From positions 372,001 to 436,000 of the forward strand of contig CAMPDV010000201.1 in the NCBI GenBank assembly GCA_946699065.1: a DNA stretch of 64,000 bases. The letters run 5' to 3'. Each line of letters starts with the position of its first letter. Position 1 is the stretch's first letter. Origin of the DNA: Loxodes magnus. Lineage: Eukaryota > Ciliophora > Karyorelictea > Loxodida > Loxodidae. The notes beneath the pieces were generated by a model that did not search any database, was not told the DNA's origin, and was given only the letters and a program-made list of their open reading frames with translations. Shown piece after piece: positions 51,372 through 62,547 of the stretch. The translations under genes were made by a program, and so were the position numbers.

Positions 51372-51758
51372 GAAAAATAAATATTATTGCTATTTTCATT
51401 ATTTATTTTATTATTAAATTCATATTATTTAGAATTTGATTTACTTAACTTATGTGAAAGAAGCTTTATTTTGCTTTTCTTATTTATTTTTTAATATTTT
51501 TCTGTTTATATACATTTGTTTATATAAAAAGTTAATGATATTATTTTATTTAGAATTATAGTTTAAATTGTAATTTTATTTTTTAATTAATATTATATTA
51601 TAATATATTAAATTTAATTGTAAATATATTTTTTATTTATAATAAAGTTATTATCATTTATTATTTTTATCTACGTGTTTATTTTAATTTCATTAGTTTT
51701 GCTTATAGTATACTTACGTGGTTTTTGTATATAAGGAAATGTTTTTCTAAAAATAATA

Positions 51759-53478
51759 ATGTAATCCGAAACATCCTAGATTGTTTAGTGTCAATCTTGT
51801 AAAGAAGATTTCGACGGATAGGATGAACTTCCCGTGCTGTTGCCATGTAAGCACAATTTATGTGCAACCTGTACTCAAGATCAATTTTTAAACAGAAAAT
51901 GCATCAAACGCTCAAATTGTCAAGAAGTTCATACGATCCACCCTTAAAACTTATTAAAAGACAGTTAGTTACTTTAGCATCTTGAGCAAAAGAGTGTAGT
52001 GAAAAGTATAAAACTATTGGAAAATTAATCTTTAAAAATACATTAAGCTTAGACTTAACTGGCTAAAGTTTAATTTAATTTCATCTAGTAGTTGATCAAG
52101 CACGTAAGTAATTACATTCTTAAGGATAATATCATCTTATAAAAATAGCTGGTTTAGCAGGATAAGCAAATCTAAGAACGGTTAAGGTTTTTCTAAATCT
52201 AGAAATAGATGATAGATAAATAGGGGAGTAATTAGTAGAAGTATGGCTAATAATGTTTAGATATTTCTTAGTTTGAGCCCTAAGTAACGAAATTAGTAAC
52301 TGATGCTTAAAGGATTATCTAGTAGAATGCTCAGATAACAGTTAAGTGCTATGAGGAGTTAGACAGTTACAAGTTAAATCAGGCTTAAATGGTTTAGGAA
52401 AATAGCTACTTAAAGAATGAGATTTAAAAGATGAGTAACTAAGTATAAAATCTTTAATAGGAGTTGGTTTCACTTTAAGGCTAGTAAAGCTAATTGTAGT
52501 AATAATAAAAGACACAATTAGTACAGCCTGAGCAAATTTAAGAAATTTAAAATATTCCTTAATAGGCAGAGCCATAGGATTTCTAGATAATCATAGTATC
52601 ACCAAATAATAATTCATTATAGCTCTAGGTCAAATAAGAAACTACAATCTGGTAGATAAAAGAATAAATCTAAAAATAAACTAGATTATCCTTATATCAT
52701 CTCGACGTCTTAAAGAACAACAAAAAACTGTGGGACACTGAAATTTTATCGAATTTATAAATTGTAAATGGAGAAAAGCTTCAAATGAAGAGAAGTAAGT
52801 TTAAAAATTAAATGTTTTATTAAATTAGATGGTAAGTTATTTTATTAATAATTTAGAAGGTATAACGATTTTTAAAAATTTATCTATAGGTAAGTTAACA
52901 TTTAATATTCTTAAAACTATAGCATGTAAGTTAGCATTTAATATTCTTAAATTATAGCATGTAAGTTAACATTTTATTATTCTTAAAACTATAGACTGTA
53001 AGTTTTATATTTGATATTCTTAAAATTATAGTGAGTAAGTTTAATATTTAATATTCTTAAAATTATAGTTTGTAAGTTTGACACTTAATATTCTTAAAAC
53101 TATAGACTGTAAGTTTGGCATTTAATATAATTAAAACTACAGATTGTAAGCTAAAGATTTAATATTATTAAAACTATAGAAAGTAAGTAAATATTTAATA
53201 TTCTTAAAACTATAGAGAGTAAGTGGCGTTTTAACGCTCCATTTAGATCGTAATTGTTTATTTTATCGATAGTATGTAAGAGATAGTTATAGTTCTCTTT
53301 ATTCTTAGATCGTAGCAGTTTTTTAATATTATCTTAATTAGGCTGTAATATCTATTTAATTATTATTGTTTTATAGATTGTAAGTTTATTTGTAAAAGTA
53401 TTCATAAGGGGGTAAGTTCAAGTCAATATGAGTATAGGAAGTGAGATTCAATTTTACATTATGATAGTGTGGAAATGA
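51759..53478 (+). CDS. RING-finger protein gene 2, large exon plus 18 three-nucleotide exons
   Basis: Exon 1 (51759-52794) is an unbroken 345-codon frame plus one base, starting MQSETSQIVQCQSC. The RING ligands are Cys11, Cys14, Cys30, His32, Cys35, Cys38, Cys48 and Cys54; a Gln-rich coiled-coil-like region follows, ending LQIVNGEKLQMKR. Exons of 3 nt then begin at 52829, 52857, 52923, 52958, 52995, 53032, 53069, 53106, 53143, 53180, 53216, 53247, 53273, 53309, 53342, 53377, 53409 and 53438, each between AG and GT. The last exon is 53468-53478. Spliced in phase 1, they add 21 residues ending NLYRYWGMWK and a TGA. The TGA microexon at 53032 is split between codons and so does not stop translation. 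Predicted length is 366 residues, probably an E3 ligase. It looks intact. Confidence 0.8.
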
Positions 53479-53814
53479 GAGCATGAATACTTTTAATACT
53501 TTATTTAGAACTCTATTTAATTTAAAAAGTTAAAAAATAATATCTTATTATTTTACATTAAGTAAAAAGAGTTTCTAAAGTATTGATAATCAATTATATC
53601 TTTTATAAAGTTTAAAATAGTATAATAAGATTATAACTTAATTTAAATATATTTATCTTTTGAATATTTAACTTTATTCTTTTCAACGAGTTTGTTATTA
53701 AAAAAATATTAATTTCATAATTATGGAGTATGTAATTTATATTATGCTTTAAGTGAGTTAGGAGTTTATTGGTTTTCGATAATGTTAGTAATGCTTTTTA
53801 TATTTATTCATATA

Positions 53815-54235
53815 TATAATAAAATGGATGTCGGGCGCGTCAGAAAAACTAGTAGGTAATTTGGTGCAGTATATACTGTATTGCGAGAAATTTCGCACTA
53901 GATGCCATCACGGAGAAGGGTGGATAAGCTTCTTTGAGACATACCTATCTTGTCCTAAGGTTTCTCTCTAGCAGCATGAAAGTTTGACTGACGGGCCTTC
54001 TAATTACCGACTTAATAACTAATTCTTATTTGGACCTTATTCAAGAAGACTGAAGAATTTGACTCAAGATTTAAGAATAATTTTTACAAAGAAGATTCCC
54101 CATTTGGAGAAGCTGACATGACTTATTGAACCTCTAGAATTTTAACAAGAAATATGAGAACATTTTTCTTAATATTAAATATTAATATTGAAAGAGCTAC
54201 GAGCCAATAAGGTGCTACGCGCTCTATAATCATTT
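53815..54235 (+). mobile_element. S2 SINE-like element, copy B
   Basis: The unit matches 25147-25566 end to end, from TATAATAAAATGGATGTCGG to CTCTATAATCATT, with scattered substitutions. It interrupts the 3' flank of RING gene 2. The corresponding flank of RING gene 1 (about 16440) lacks it, so it arrived after the segmental duplication. Target duplication is not clear (TTTATATTTATT against TTTTATTTATTT nearby). Confidence 0.6.
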
Positions 54236-54239
54236 TGTT

Positions 54240-56810
54240 TTATTTATTTAATAGTTTTAAAAGGTAGCATTTAAGTTTTTTAGTCATTGTGCCTGTGATC
54301 TATTTAATGATAAACAAATAATATCTTGTTTAGAAGGATAAGTGCTTTGTTGCAATAATATTTTATAAATTTTATTTAAAATATTGTACTAATGTAATCT
54401 TCGTGTATTCAATCTAAGTAAAAAAGTAATTTATTTATTACTAATATAAGAGGATCTTAATAATAAACTATTTTTTTATTTATTAATTTATTTAAGGTAT
54501 TTTTGTAATTTTTATTTTTTTTTTATTAAAATTTTATAAGCGTGGAATTATGAATTAAAGTTTAACTTTTTTATGTCTCTAAAGTATTTACTCTAAAATA
54601 TTTTTTTATATTGTGTTTATTATTGTAGCAAAAAAAGAATTTTAAAAGGTGAAAAAATTATAAATTAATTAATTAAAATTAGTAAAGTATAAAGGATAAA
54701 ATGATCGAAAAAATTGTAAGAGTAAAAAAGTTGAAAAGTAAAAAATTATAAAAAATTAATTGTAAAATAAAAGAATTTTAGAGGTGAAAAAGTTTCACAA
54801 AAATTTATCTAAGAGTGTAAAGTTAAAAATAGAAAATTCTAAAAAGATTATAAAATGAAAATTTAGTAGGGAAAAAATTTCGAATAAAAGAATTAAAAGT
54901 GAAAAATGGTGAAAAGGTAAGATATTAAAAAAGAAAAAAAAATTAAAATAGATTATTTTAAATTTTTTGGATTATAAAATTTTGTGAAAATTTTATTTTT
55001 GTTTCTTAGCTAAGTGATTAGCCATAGAGGGAATTTTTGAAACGGAATAAATTTGTGGAAACTGGATAAAAGATTTATAAAGGGAATAAGGAAAAATGAA
55101 AAAGGATGTAAGGTGTGGGAGTAACGAAAGATTTTTGAAATAGAAAATTTTGAGTAAGAATAGAAGAAAATTTATAATAGAATTGTTCAAACATTTTTTG
55201 TTAAATTTGGAAATTGAAATTAGTGAAAAAGTAAAAAAACTTTTAAAAATAAAAAGTATGCGATCACTGTTAAAAAGCGAAAACAGAAAAACGGAAAAAA
55301 AGAAAAAACGGGGAACATTTTTTTTAACTAAAGTAATACAAAAATATTTAATATTTTTTATTTAGGAATTTTAAAAGAGGGATAACAATTTAGATTTTTA
55401 GGAATCAACTTTTTAAAAATTGAATAGTTTATTTTTAGTTTTTTCATTAATTTAAATAAAATAAAATAAAATAAATTTTATTAATTTGAAAGTAAATGAG
55501 TCTAAAATAGTCATTACTAATCTATATCAGTTAATTTTTGTTTAATTGATAAAATTGAAGATAAGATGTAAAATATTAATTTTGCTTTTTACTCTAAGTT
55601 TTATACTTCAGAAGATTTTTTGGACGGAACAAAAATTTTATAAATTTGGAATTAAATTTTTAAATCTAAAGCTATTCTTATTAAAGTAAATCAATTTAAG
55701 TACAACATTTTTTTAGATAATGTATAATATAAAGATTAGGATTGTTAAATATATTTTTATAATTAAATTTTTCTCAGAGATTTACTACAGGAACTTTTTA
55801 AGGTGGACAAATATTTTAATAAATAGAAAAAATTTAATTTAATTTTTTCTTAAGCTTATAATAAGAATATTTGCTAACTAGATTGATGCTGGTAATAGTT
55901 TTTTAAATAATAAGTTATTAATTTAGATTTTTTGCTATTTAATGTAGACAAAGATGATAAATATTATAATAAGATAAATTAAAAAATAATAAATATTTTC
56001 ATATATATTTAAGAATTCAAAATTGCTAAAAACACAAATTATAGTTCAACAAAATTTCTTATCTTAAAAAATAATTTAAATATAAAATATTAAATAATAA
56101 AATACAAAATCTTTCAGATTATATCTTATTAATCTTTATTCATACACTAATAAAAACTTAAAAATCTTAATTTTTCGTAACGAAAGAAAACAGTATATTA
56201 TTTTAATAGAAGATATTAAACATTTTTATTAAAATATTTGGACATTCTTAAAATTCTAAGTATATTAAGTTAGAATCTATTTATTAGCAGAATATAGCTT
56301 TCACAACAATTATTTTTAAATATAAATTTAAATTTAGTGCTTTATAATACGAACTGTAAAATTTAAAATTAAATTATTGCTAGCTTAAATATTTTTATTT
56401 CCAAACCAAACAATTTTATAAGTTAATTTAGAAATAGATAAATATTTTACTAATTTTACTATCAAAATTACTTTTCACTATATATTAAAAATTTCTAAAT
56501 ATTGCTAATTTTTTTTAATTAAAAAAATAAGGCGGATATTTAATCTCATGGTATAATAAAAGATACTTATTAATTTTAAATAAATGCTTATAATAAATAA
56601 TATTAATATAATTATTAATATAAATTTTCAAAAACATAATAGAATATGTTAATTTTGCATCTGAGTAAATCACTTTTTAGATAAATTACAAATTAAGAAA
56701 TAAAAAAAATTTGAGAATAAAATTATAAATAATTTAACTATTATGCGTTTATAAGATAATTAATATAAAAGATAAAATAATTGATAATATTAGTAAGATA
56801 AAAAAGTTTC
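54240..56810. other. AT-rich flank, right copy of the segmental duplication
   Basis: This region pairs in order with about 16450-18450. The short frames near 55000-55365 are charged low-complexity readings of A-rich DNA, and I do not support them as genes. Nothing else seen. Confidence 0.5.
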
Positions 56811-57703
56811 AATATTTTGAATAGTGGGACATAATTGCCCTGCTTATAGTTTATTTCATGAGAATTATGTTAAGTATAAGAGTTTATACAAATTTATAAT
56901 CAACCTCTAGTTAATTTTTCTTTCTCCTATTCTTATGCTTCTTCTATATTATTTCTAGATTGTGTTCTCACATTTTCTTCTCTCGCTTTTTATTTTCAAC
57001 TTCTTCTTATTTATTTTTCGCATAACGATTACTAAAGTTTCTTTCTTAAATTATATTATTTTCTCCCATCAATTTATCTTTTTGCTTCAACTGCTAATTT
57101 TTTAAAGTTTTTATCCTTTTTTTAAACAATTTTTGAATAAAATTTTTAATTATTTGTCTATCTTAATGTTTTTACAAATCTTAATTAAAAAATTTTAGTC
57201 GTGCAGAATTAGCTGTTTAAATTATTTATCAAAAATATTTTTCAAATAGATAATTCCTAAAAGACATTTTTATGGAAAGTACATTCAAATATATGATCAA
57301 ATTCATCATGAGCTAAACCACATGCACAATCAAATCCATTTTATATGTTAATATAACGCAAATTAATTTTTTTATAAATTATAGGTGAATATCTTAGTTT
57401 GGAAATATAAATTATGTTTTATATTTGATATCTGTTAAATTTAGTATAAATTATTCCAGAAAATATACTTTTATTATTTTAAATATATTATATGTATCTT
57501 TAAGTTGTAGACATCTGAATATTCCTTTAAAAAAATCCTTTTAATAGTTTTTCTTTCACCCTCAGAATAATAAATTTAAAAAAGTTAAAAAGTTAAAAAT
57601 CTTTGTTAAAGCCTTAGTAGTCAACCATCTGACCTATTCTATCAGCTTGTCTCTATTAGTTTGTCTTGAATTCCTACTAGGCTTAGTTAGGCGGTGTAGC
57701 ACT

Positions 57704-58354
57704 TCATTAGCGCACCATCCTTTAATATTCTGAATAGTCTTCATCTTGCATGTAGTCCTAATTATTTATCCAAGGATTAAGATTTGAATTAAAGAATTTT
57801 TTTCTATAAATTTTTCCGCTTTATGTTGGATATATCCTAAATAGTTTTCTAAAAATATCTTATTTATTCTTTCTTTAAATTTCGCTTAGTTAGTAGCAGT
57901 ATTTTCATTGGTGTTATTTATTGCACACGTAGCATTTTATTCTTCTTTTAAACTATTATTCCTGTAACACTTATTTAATTTAAATTTACTACTTATTTTA
58001 AATAAACGTTTACTGTTTATTTTAATTTGAGGCTTCATTTTCTATTTCCATAGGATCTGATTAATTCTGTTAAATCGAAAATGGCGTTACCTGAATTTAT
58101 TATTAAATTTAAAGAATTCTTTGTTCCAGTTTTTTTTCTATTTCTTATGATTATTAATATTGTTTCTCAAGTAAAGACGTTATTAGTTTTTCTAATTTTT
58201 CTACTTTATCAGTGAGGTATTTATTTTTGAACATAAACTCTTTTAATGATTTAGATAATATTTCTATTTGAGTTTGTGTCGGAAGTTTTTTTAATTCTGG
58301 ATTTCCAAGTGGTTAATGTTCGTCATATCAATCATATTTCTCACTTTCACTCAT
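57704..58354 (-). pseudogene. LINE ORF1-like gene relic with zinc knuckle
   Basis: ATG 58354 on the minus strand starts MSESEKYD; then come ELKKLPTQTQIEILSKSLKE, a heptad region (LTDKVEKLEKLITSLLEKQY), PMEIENEASN, and KCYVCNKQHQ leading to YCYQ, the zinc knuckle. The layout equals that of 61622-62512. Just past its end, GGTGCGCTAATGAAGTGCTACACC resembles the hairpin tail of the S2 family, so this may be the 3' end of the same element. A few breaks. Minus-strand 3' part (56.8-57.7 kb) is T-rich on the plus strand and otherwise unassigned. Confidence 0.5.
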
Positions 58355-59087
58355 TGTAATTATTTCGTTTTTTTATTTTTTAGAGAATTTTCCTGTTTAA
58401 ATGTTTTGTTCAAAGTTCTGTTATTTCTTAGAAGCAATTTTTATATATAAATTAAATTAAATTAAATTTTATTAAATATTTCTATTAAAAAAATAATATA
58501 AATTGCTTAAAAAAATGTATCACAGCTAATATTCGCTGCATAATATAAGTTTTTAAGTCTTGCTTCCATTTCACTTTCTTAAATTTTTGTCTTTTTTTGC
58601 CTCCATGTCTTGTTAAAATCAGTCTCATTAGTTCTTGAGTTCCTTTTCTCTTTTTTACGTCTCCTTATGGATTAAATAGATCCGTTCTCCTTTTTTCTCC
58701 TAAAGCAAATAATTTATTTAAATTCTAAATTTTCAGCGATTCCTGTATAGATATAATAAATATGAATTATAATAAATTTGAATATTATTTGTTGCTTATT
58801 TAAAATTTTACTGTTATTTAAATATTTTAATTAAATAAAAGCAAAATAATAATAAATAAATGTATAAAATACTTACTACTTAGTAATTACAAATTATTAG
58901 CAAAAATAATATTATCATAGTACTACTTTCATTTATAAACTTATTATAGTATATTATATTTGTAATCTTACAAATTAAAATTATAAGAAAAAGTAAATAA
59001 TTAATAATCATAAATTAGTATTTAATGGTTAATGTAATTGTATCTAATTTATTATTATAATAAAGTTTTATAAATTATAGATATAAG

Positions 59088-59796
59088 TTATGGTAGGATA
59101 AATAGAGATAAGTTAACCTAAAAACGAAACTAATCAAAAACTTTAAATTTAATTAGACCAAATGTAAAAAGTAATCTCAAATTATGAAGAAACAACTTAC
59201 AACTTAGGCGAAAAAATACGGGAACTAATGAGTAATATAGAAGATTAGAACAACGAATTACTAATACTTAGAAGATAACTTATTTGTAGCAAATTAATAA
59301 CGGAAGAATAACTCTGAACTTAATCATAATAAAATTTTAAATACGACACAAAAATGGAAATAGAAAAAATACCAATAGAATTAAAAACAGAATTGAATCC
59401 AGAAAAAGAAATGATTGCTACAAGTTTCATTAAAAGATTAGAAAATATAGAAAATAAATTATCATAAAAAAGAACGAAATAAAGACAATAATACAAACTT
59501 TGTTGATGTTGCAAATCAAATCAACATATTTTAAAAAACTGTTGATAGTGAAAGAAAATAAACGAATAAGAGCAGAAAAGAACATGGAGACAACTCAATA
59601 AACTATGAATAACTCCAACAGGGATCTACAAATAAAAGCTTTTTGCAAGACCACTTGAACGGTTACAGTGGTAACCTTCCACTTAATAAAAAGGTCGTGG
59701 ATCACACCCACGTTAAAAAAGCTGTCCGCAGGAACTGGTTGCAATTCCAGAGAATGCTAAACTCTACTAACTTTAAGTATATTATTATTATTATTA
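59088..59796 (+). mobile_element. ORF1-only LINE-like element, copy 2, 5'-truncated, 13-bp target duplication
   Basis: Perfect TTATAGATATAAG copies at 59075-59087 and 59797-59809 bound the insert. It matches copy 1 (50480-51367) from the middle of its ORF to a shorter ATT tail; the last 400 bp are nearly identical. The left copy of the segmental duplication, near 23040-23060, is the matching empty site. Truncation at the 5' end plus the simple-repeat tail are standard for LINE insertion. The ORF is incomplete and broken. Confidence 0.8.
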
Positions 59797-60108
59797 TTAT
59801 AGATATAAGAGATTGGAAAATTCTAATTGTTTTTTTAATTAAAATAGGCAATTTAAATTATGTAGGATAAAATTGTTTATATCATAGAGTCCTTAACTTT
59901 CGTTCTTTATTAATGAAAATATCCTTGGCAAATGCTTTCGCAGATAAATCCCTTCTTATTCTTAGTTTAAATATATCCCTTTCTATTAAAAATAATATAA
60001 ACACTTATTTTTCTCAACATTTCAGACTAAATTAATTATAAAAATCTCTTTATAGATAATTTAATATTTTATCAAATTGGCAAAGAAAAATCTAATTTAT
60101 ACTTTTAT

Positions 60109-60455
60109 ATATAATTGAAAAGATTGTGGGAGCTGAGAATGACCTTCGTGATAACACTTTCTGGTTTTATGGCTAGGAACAAGTTCCTTTCCTGTCGCTG
60201 AGAAAGTCCTTGGTCAGAGTCATTTTCTGAAGGGAACACTGTCTTTGAGAAGTCATTTTCTGAAGGGAACACTGTCTTTGAGATTATCCACTCTTAGTAG
60301 GGGTTTGAAGCCTGGCTGCTCATAGCGATGGAGCTCCCTAGCAGCTGTGCCTGGAGCACAACAGGATATCCCCGTTATTCCATAAAAAGAGAGCGTCAGG
60401 TCGTGCAATCGGAAAGGAGTTTCCAATCCAAAAAACTTTTTTAGTTAAAATTAAT
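60109..60455 (-). mobile_element. S1 SINE-like element, copy 2, with 16-bp target duplication
   Basis: Perfect TAATTTATACTTTTAT copies lie at 60093-60108 and 60456-60471. The insert is the reverse complement of 21967-22277, with an extra tandem duplication of about 33 bp at 60216-60282 (the TTTTCTGAAGGGAACACTG block appears twice). Its empty site is visible near 23300 in the paralogous segment. This proves that the family moved after the duplication. It ends in an A/T-rich tail, not a long poly-A. Confidence 0.75.
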
Positions 60456-61052
60456 TAATTTATACTTTTATCGAAGAGACATTCTTTCTAATTATATTAT
60501 AGCAGGTGGTTCATTTATCATATTTTCAAATATAGATAGAAGTTAAAAAAATAAATGAGACTAATTCTTTAAAGTTTAGTATTATAAAAAAAATTATTTT
60601 ATAGATAATAAATTTATAAAAGAAATTATATGCAAATAAAGAAACTAATAAATAATTCTAATTTATTAAACATCATTAATAGACTCTTTATATCTATTAT
60701 ACAAATATTTAGTTTAATAGTATATTTTAAATAATTTTATTCTGTTTTATTCTTTTATAAAATAGTTTTTAATTAATTTAGAATAAAACTTTAGTTTAAC
60801 AAAATCTTTAAAAGTTAAAAAATATGTAGATATCAAATTTAAAATATTTTGAATTGTAAAATGATCAAAAATGTACTAAAAATTATAATATTATTTTAAG
60901 CTATAATTAGAAGATAAAGAAAGTATAAAATTTATGTTAATATTGTATTTTAAAATATATTAAACATATTTAATATATTAAATAGCTTAAAAAATAATTT
61001 AATTTTCTTTTTTTTAAACATTTTAAGGAAGTAAAGCTTTAAATAATTTTAC

Positions 61053-61560
61053 ATAAATCATGAAGAGGATGATGAAGCCTCATAGTAGACCGAAAAGCTC
61101 AAGTCGGAGTTTATGAGCAAATGACAAGTTTAAAAAATGATATCTGAGTAATGCAAGAGCAAGACGAGAAAAACGGAGTAAAGTTAGATTCTAGACTCAA
61201 ATTAATAGAAGAAAACCAATAGAAGCCTTCATAAGGAACTCCAATGGAAATAGAGAAACAAAAAAATACATTTCCGAGAGCAAGAAAAAAGATGCTATAT
61301 TTGTAACAGCACTTGAATTTATGGAGGAAATGTCCCCAATAGAAAAAGATAAGAATGAATATCTGGAGAAATGTTAACTAATAGCAACTGAAGTAGCGAG
61401 CGACGAATTTCTTTCATCGGGAAATGCGAAAATCTTGAAAAAAAATTCTCAACTCAGATTATTCAAAAGAGAGAAGTCAAGGAAAAGGAACAATGCAAGG
61501 AACGAACATGCAGGAAATGAGATATTATACATTTAAAACTTCAATTAAGCTGGAAGGCGA
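61053..61560 (+). pseudogene. ORF1-like zinc-knuckle relic
   Basis: Plus-strand frames show EEDDEASQQTEKLKSEFMS, then SRLKLIEENQQKPSQGTPME with the family PMEIE motif, and RCYICNST, the start of a zinc knuckle. This is the same protein layout as the intact ORF1 just downstream, but broken at several places. It occupies the junction between the direct duplication and the inverted segment. Confidence 0.4.
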
Positions 61561-61610
61561 ACATTTATTTTAATGATTAATGATTTATTAATTTAATAAT
61601 TTTATCATAT

Positions 61611-62547
61611 AGTAAAAAAAGATGTCAGGTTTATAGAAAGATTTCTTCTCTAAAAACACCAAAATAGAAGAAGCAGCAAAGACAGAGGAGGAGAAGTAGC
61701 TAACGCAATCCATGCAAATGGAGAAAACTTGTAAGCCCAAAACAGAAGTACGTAAGTATGAATTGTAATAAGTGATACCGTAAACATATGAAGAAGTTGA
61801 AATTACTTAGGAACCTATTATTGGTAAAGCTCGTAAAACAGGTTAAAGATAAAATCCCTGGTAAGAAGAAAATAGAAAACTTAAGGACTTGGTTAACGAG
61901 CTCAATAAATAAATAAAGGAACTGAAAATGTCAACTGAAAGAGGTATCCTATTGAATGAGCAACGCATCTTAAACTATGAAAGAGAAGCCTAAGGAATGT
62001 GGAATTTGATTCGAGAATAACAAAATATTACGTAACGAATATAATAAAAAATATAAATCCTTATTGGGTAACAGTAAACCTTTGTAACGTAACCATCACG
62101 AATAATTAACCCTGATTTAATGGAGCTGAAACTCCCTATTGTTCCTCCATAACTGCCAGCAAAATTATTACCACTTAGAAAAAAATGTTATAAATGCGGC
62201 AGTCAAAAACATCTTTATCGATAGTGCAAAATTTTTCAAATGCAACAAAGATAATATAGGTAAAAATAAGAAGCCAAAAAATAAGCATATTTTTAAGAGT
62301 AAGAGAGATTTCGAAGAAATGAAAAAGCTAGAATACAGAGAATTTTTTGCAATAGCAATAAAAGGTTGTATAAAATCAAGAGTATAAATATATGGGATAG
62401 TTTTCAAAGTAATGCCAGACCTTAATTTTAAAGTTGGAAGGAAAACCAATTCAAAAACCCATCTATAAGTAGAAAGGATGTAAAAAATACAGGGGATAGG
62501 ACTTCCTCCTGAAACTTTTTCTAACATTTTACATTATTATTATTATT
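61611..62547 (+). mobile_element. Intact ORF1-only LINE-like element with 15-bp target duplication
   Basis: Perfect ATAATTTTATCATAT copies flank it at 61596-61610 and 62548-62562. It starts AGTAAAAAAAGATG, contains one complete frame and ends in (ATT)n directly after a 20-bp 3' region. At 937 bp it is a full, self-contained unit with no enzyme genes. The empty site is readable in the inverted relative near 20040. The undamaged frame and perfect duplications suggest recent arrival. Confidence 0.8.
61622..62512 (+). CDS. Zinc-knuckle ORF1 protein, 296 residues, intact
   Basis: ATG 61622 to TGA 62510 is unbroken with TAA/TAG as Gln. It starts MSGLQKDFFSKNTKIEEAAK, has a coiled-coil stretch around residues 85-120 (RKLKDLVNELNKQIKELK), a proline-containing linker (LKLPIVPPQLPAK), then CYKCGSQKHLYRQC, a C-x2-C-x4-H-x4-C zinc knuckle near residues 181-194, and a strongly basic, Gln-rich tail. 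This is the architecture of LINE ORF1 RNA-binding chaperones; a Gag origin is possible, but no LTRs or protease are present. It is the sole gene of its element and likely coats the element RNA. Confidence 0.75.

Noticed and set aside
51164-51439. 91-codon plus-strand frame ending in poly-isoleucine
   Set aside because: It reads through the element's hairpin region and simple-repeat tail; not a plausible protein.
54993-55365. Short overlapping frames on both strands
   Set aside because: Low-complexity Lys/Ile/Phe readings of A-rich DNA with no conserved counterpart in the paralogous segment near 17 kb.
62168-62527. 119-codon minus-strand frame
   Set aside because: It is antisense to the intact zinc-knuckle ORF1, whose frame has clear motifs.
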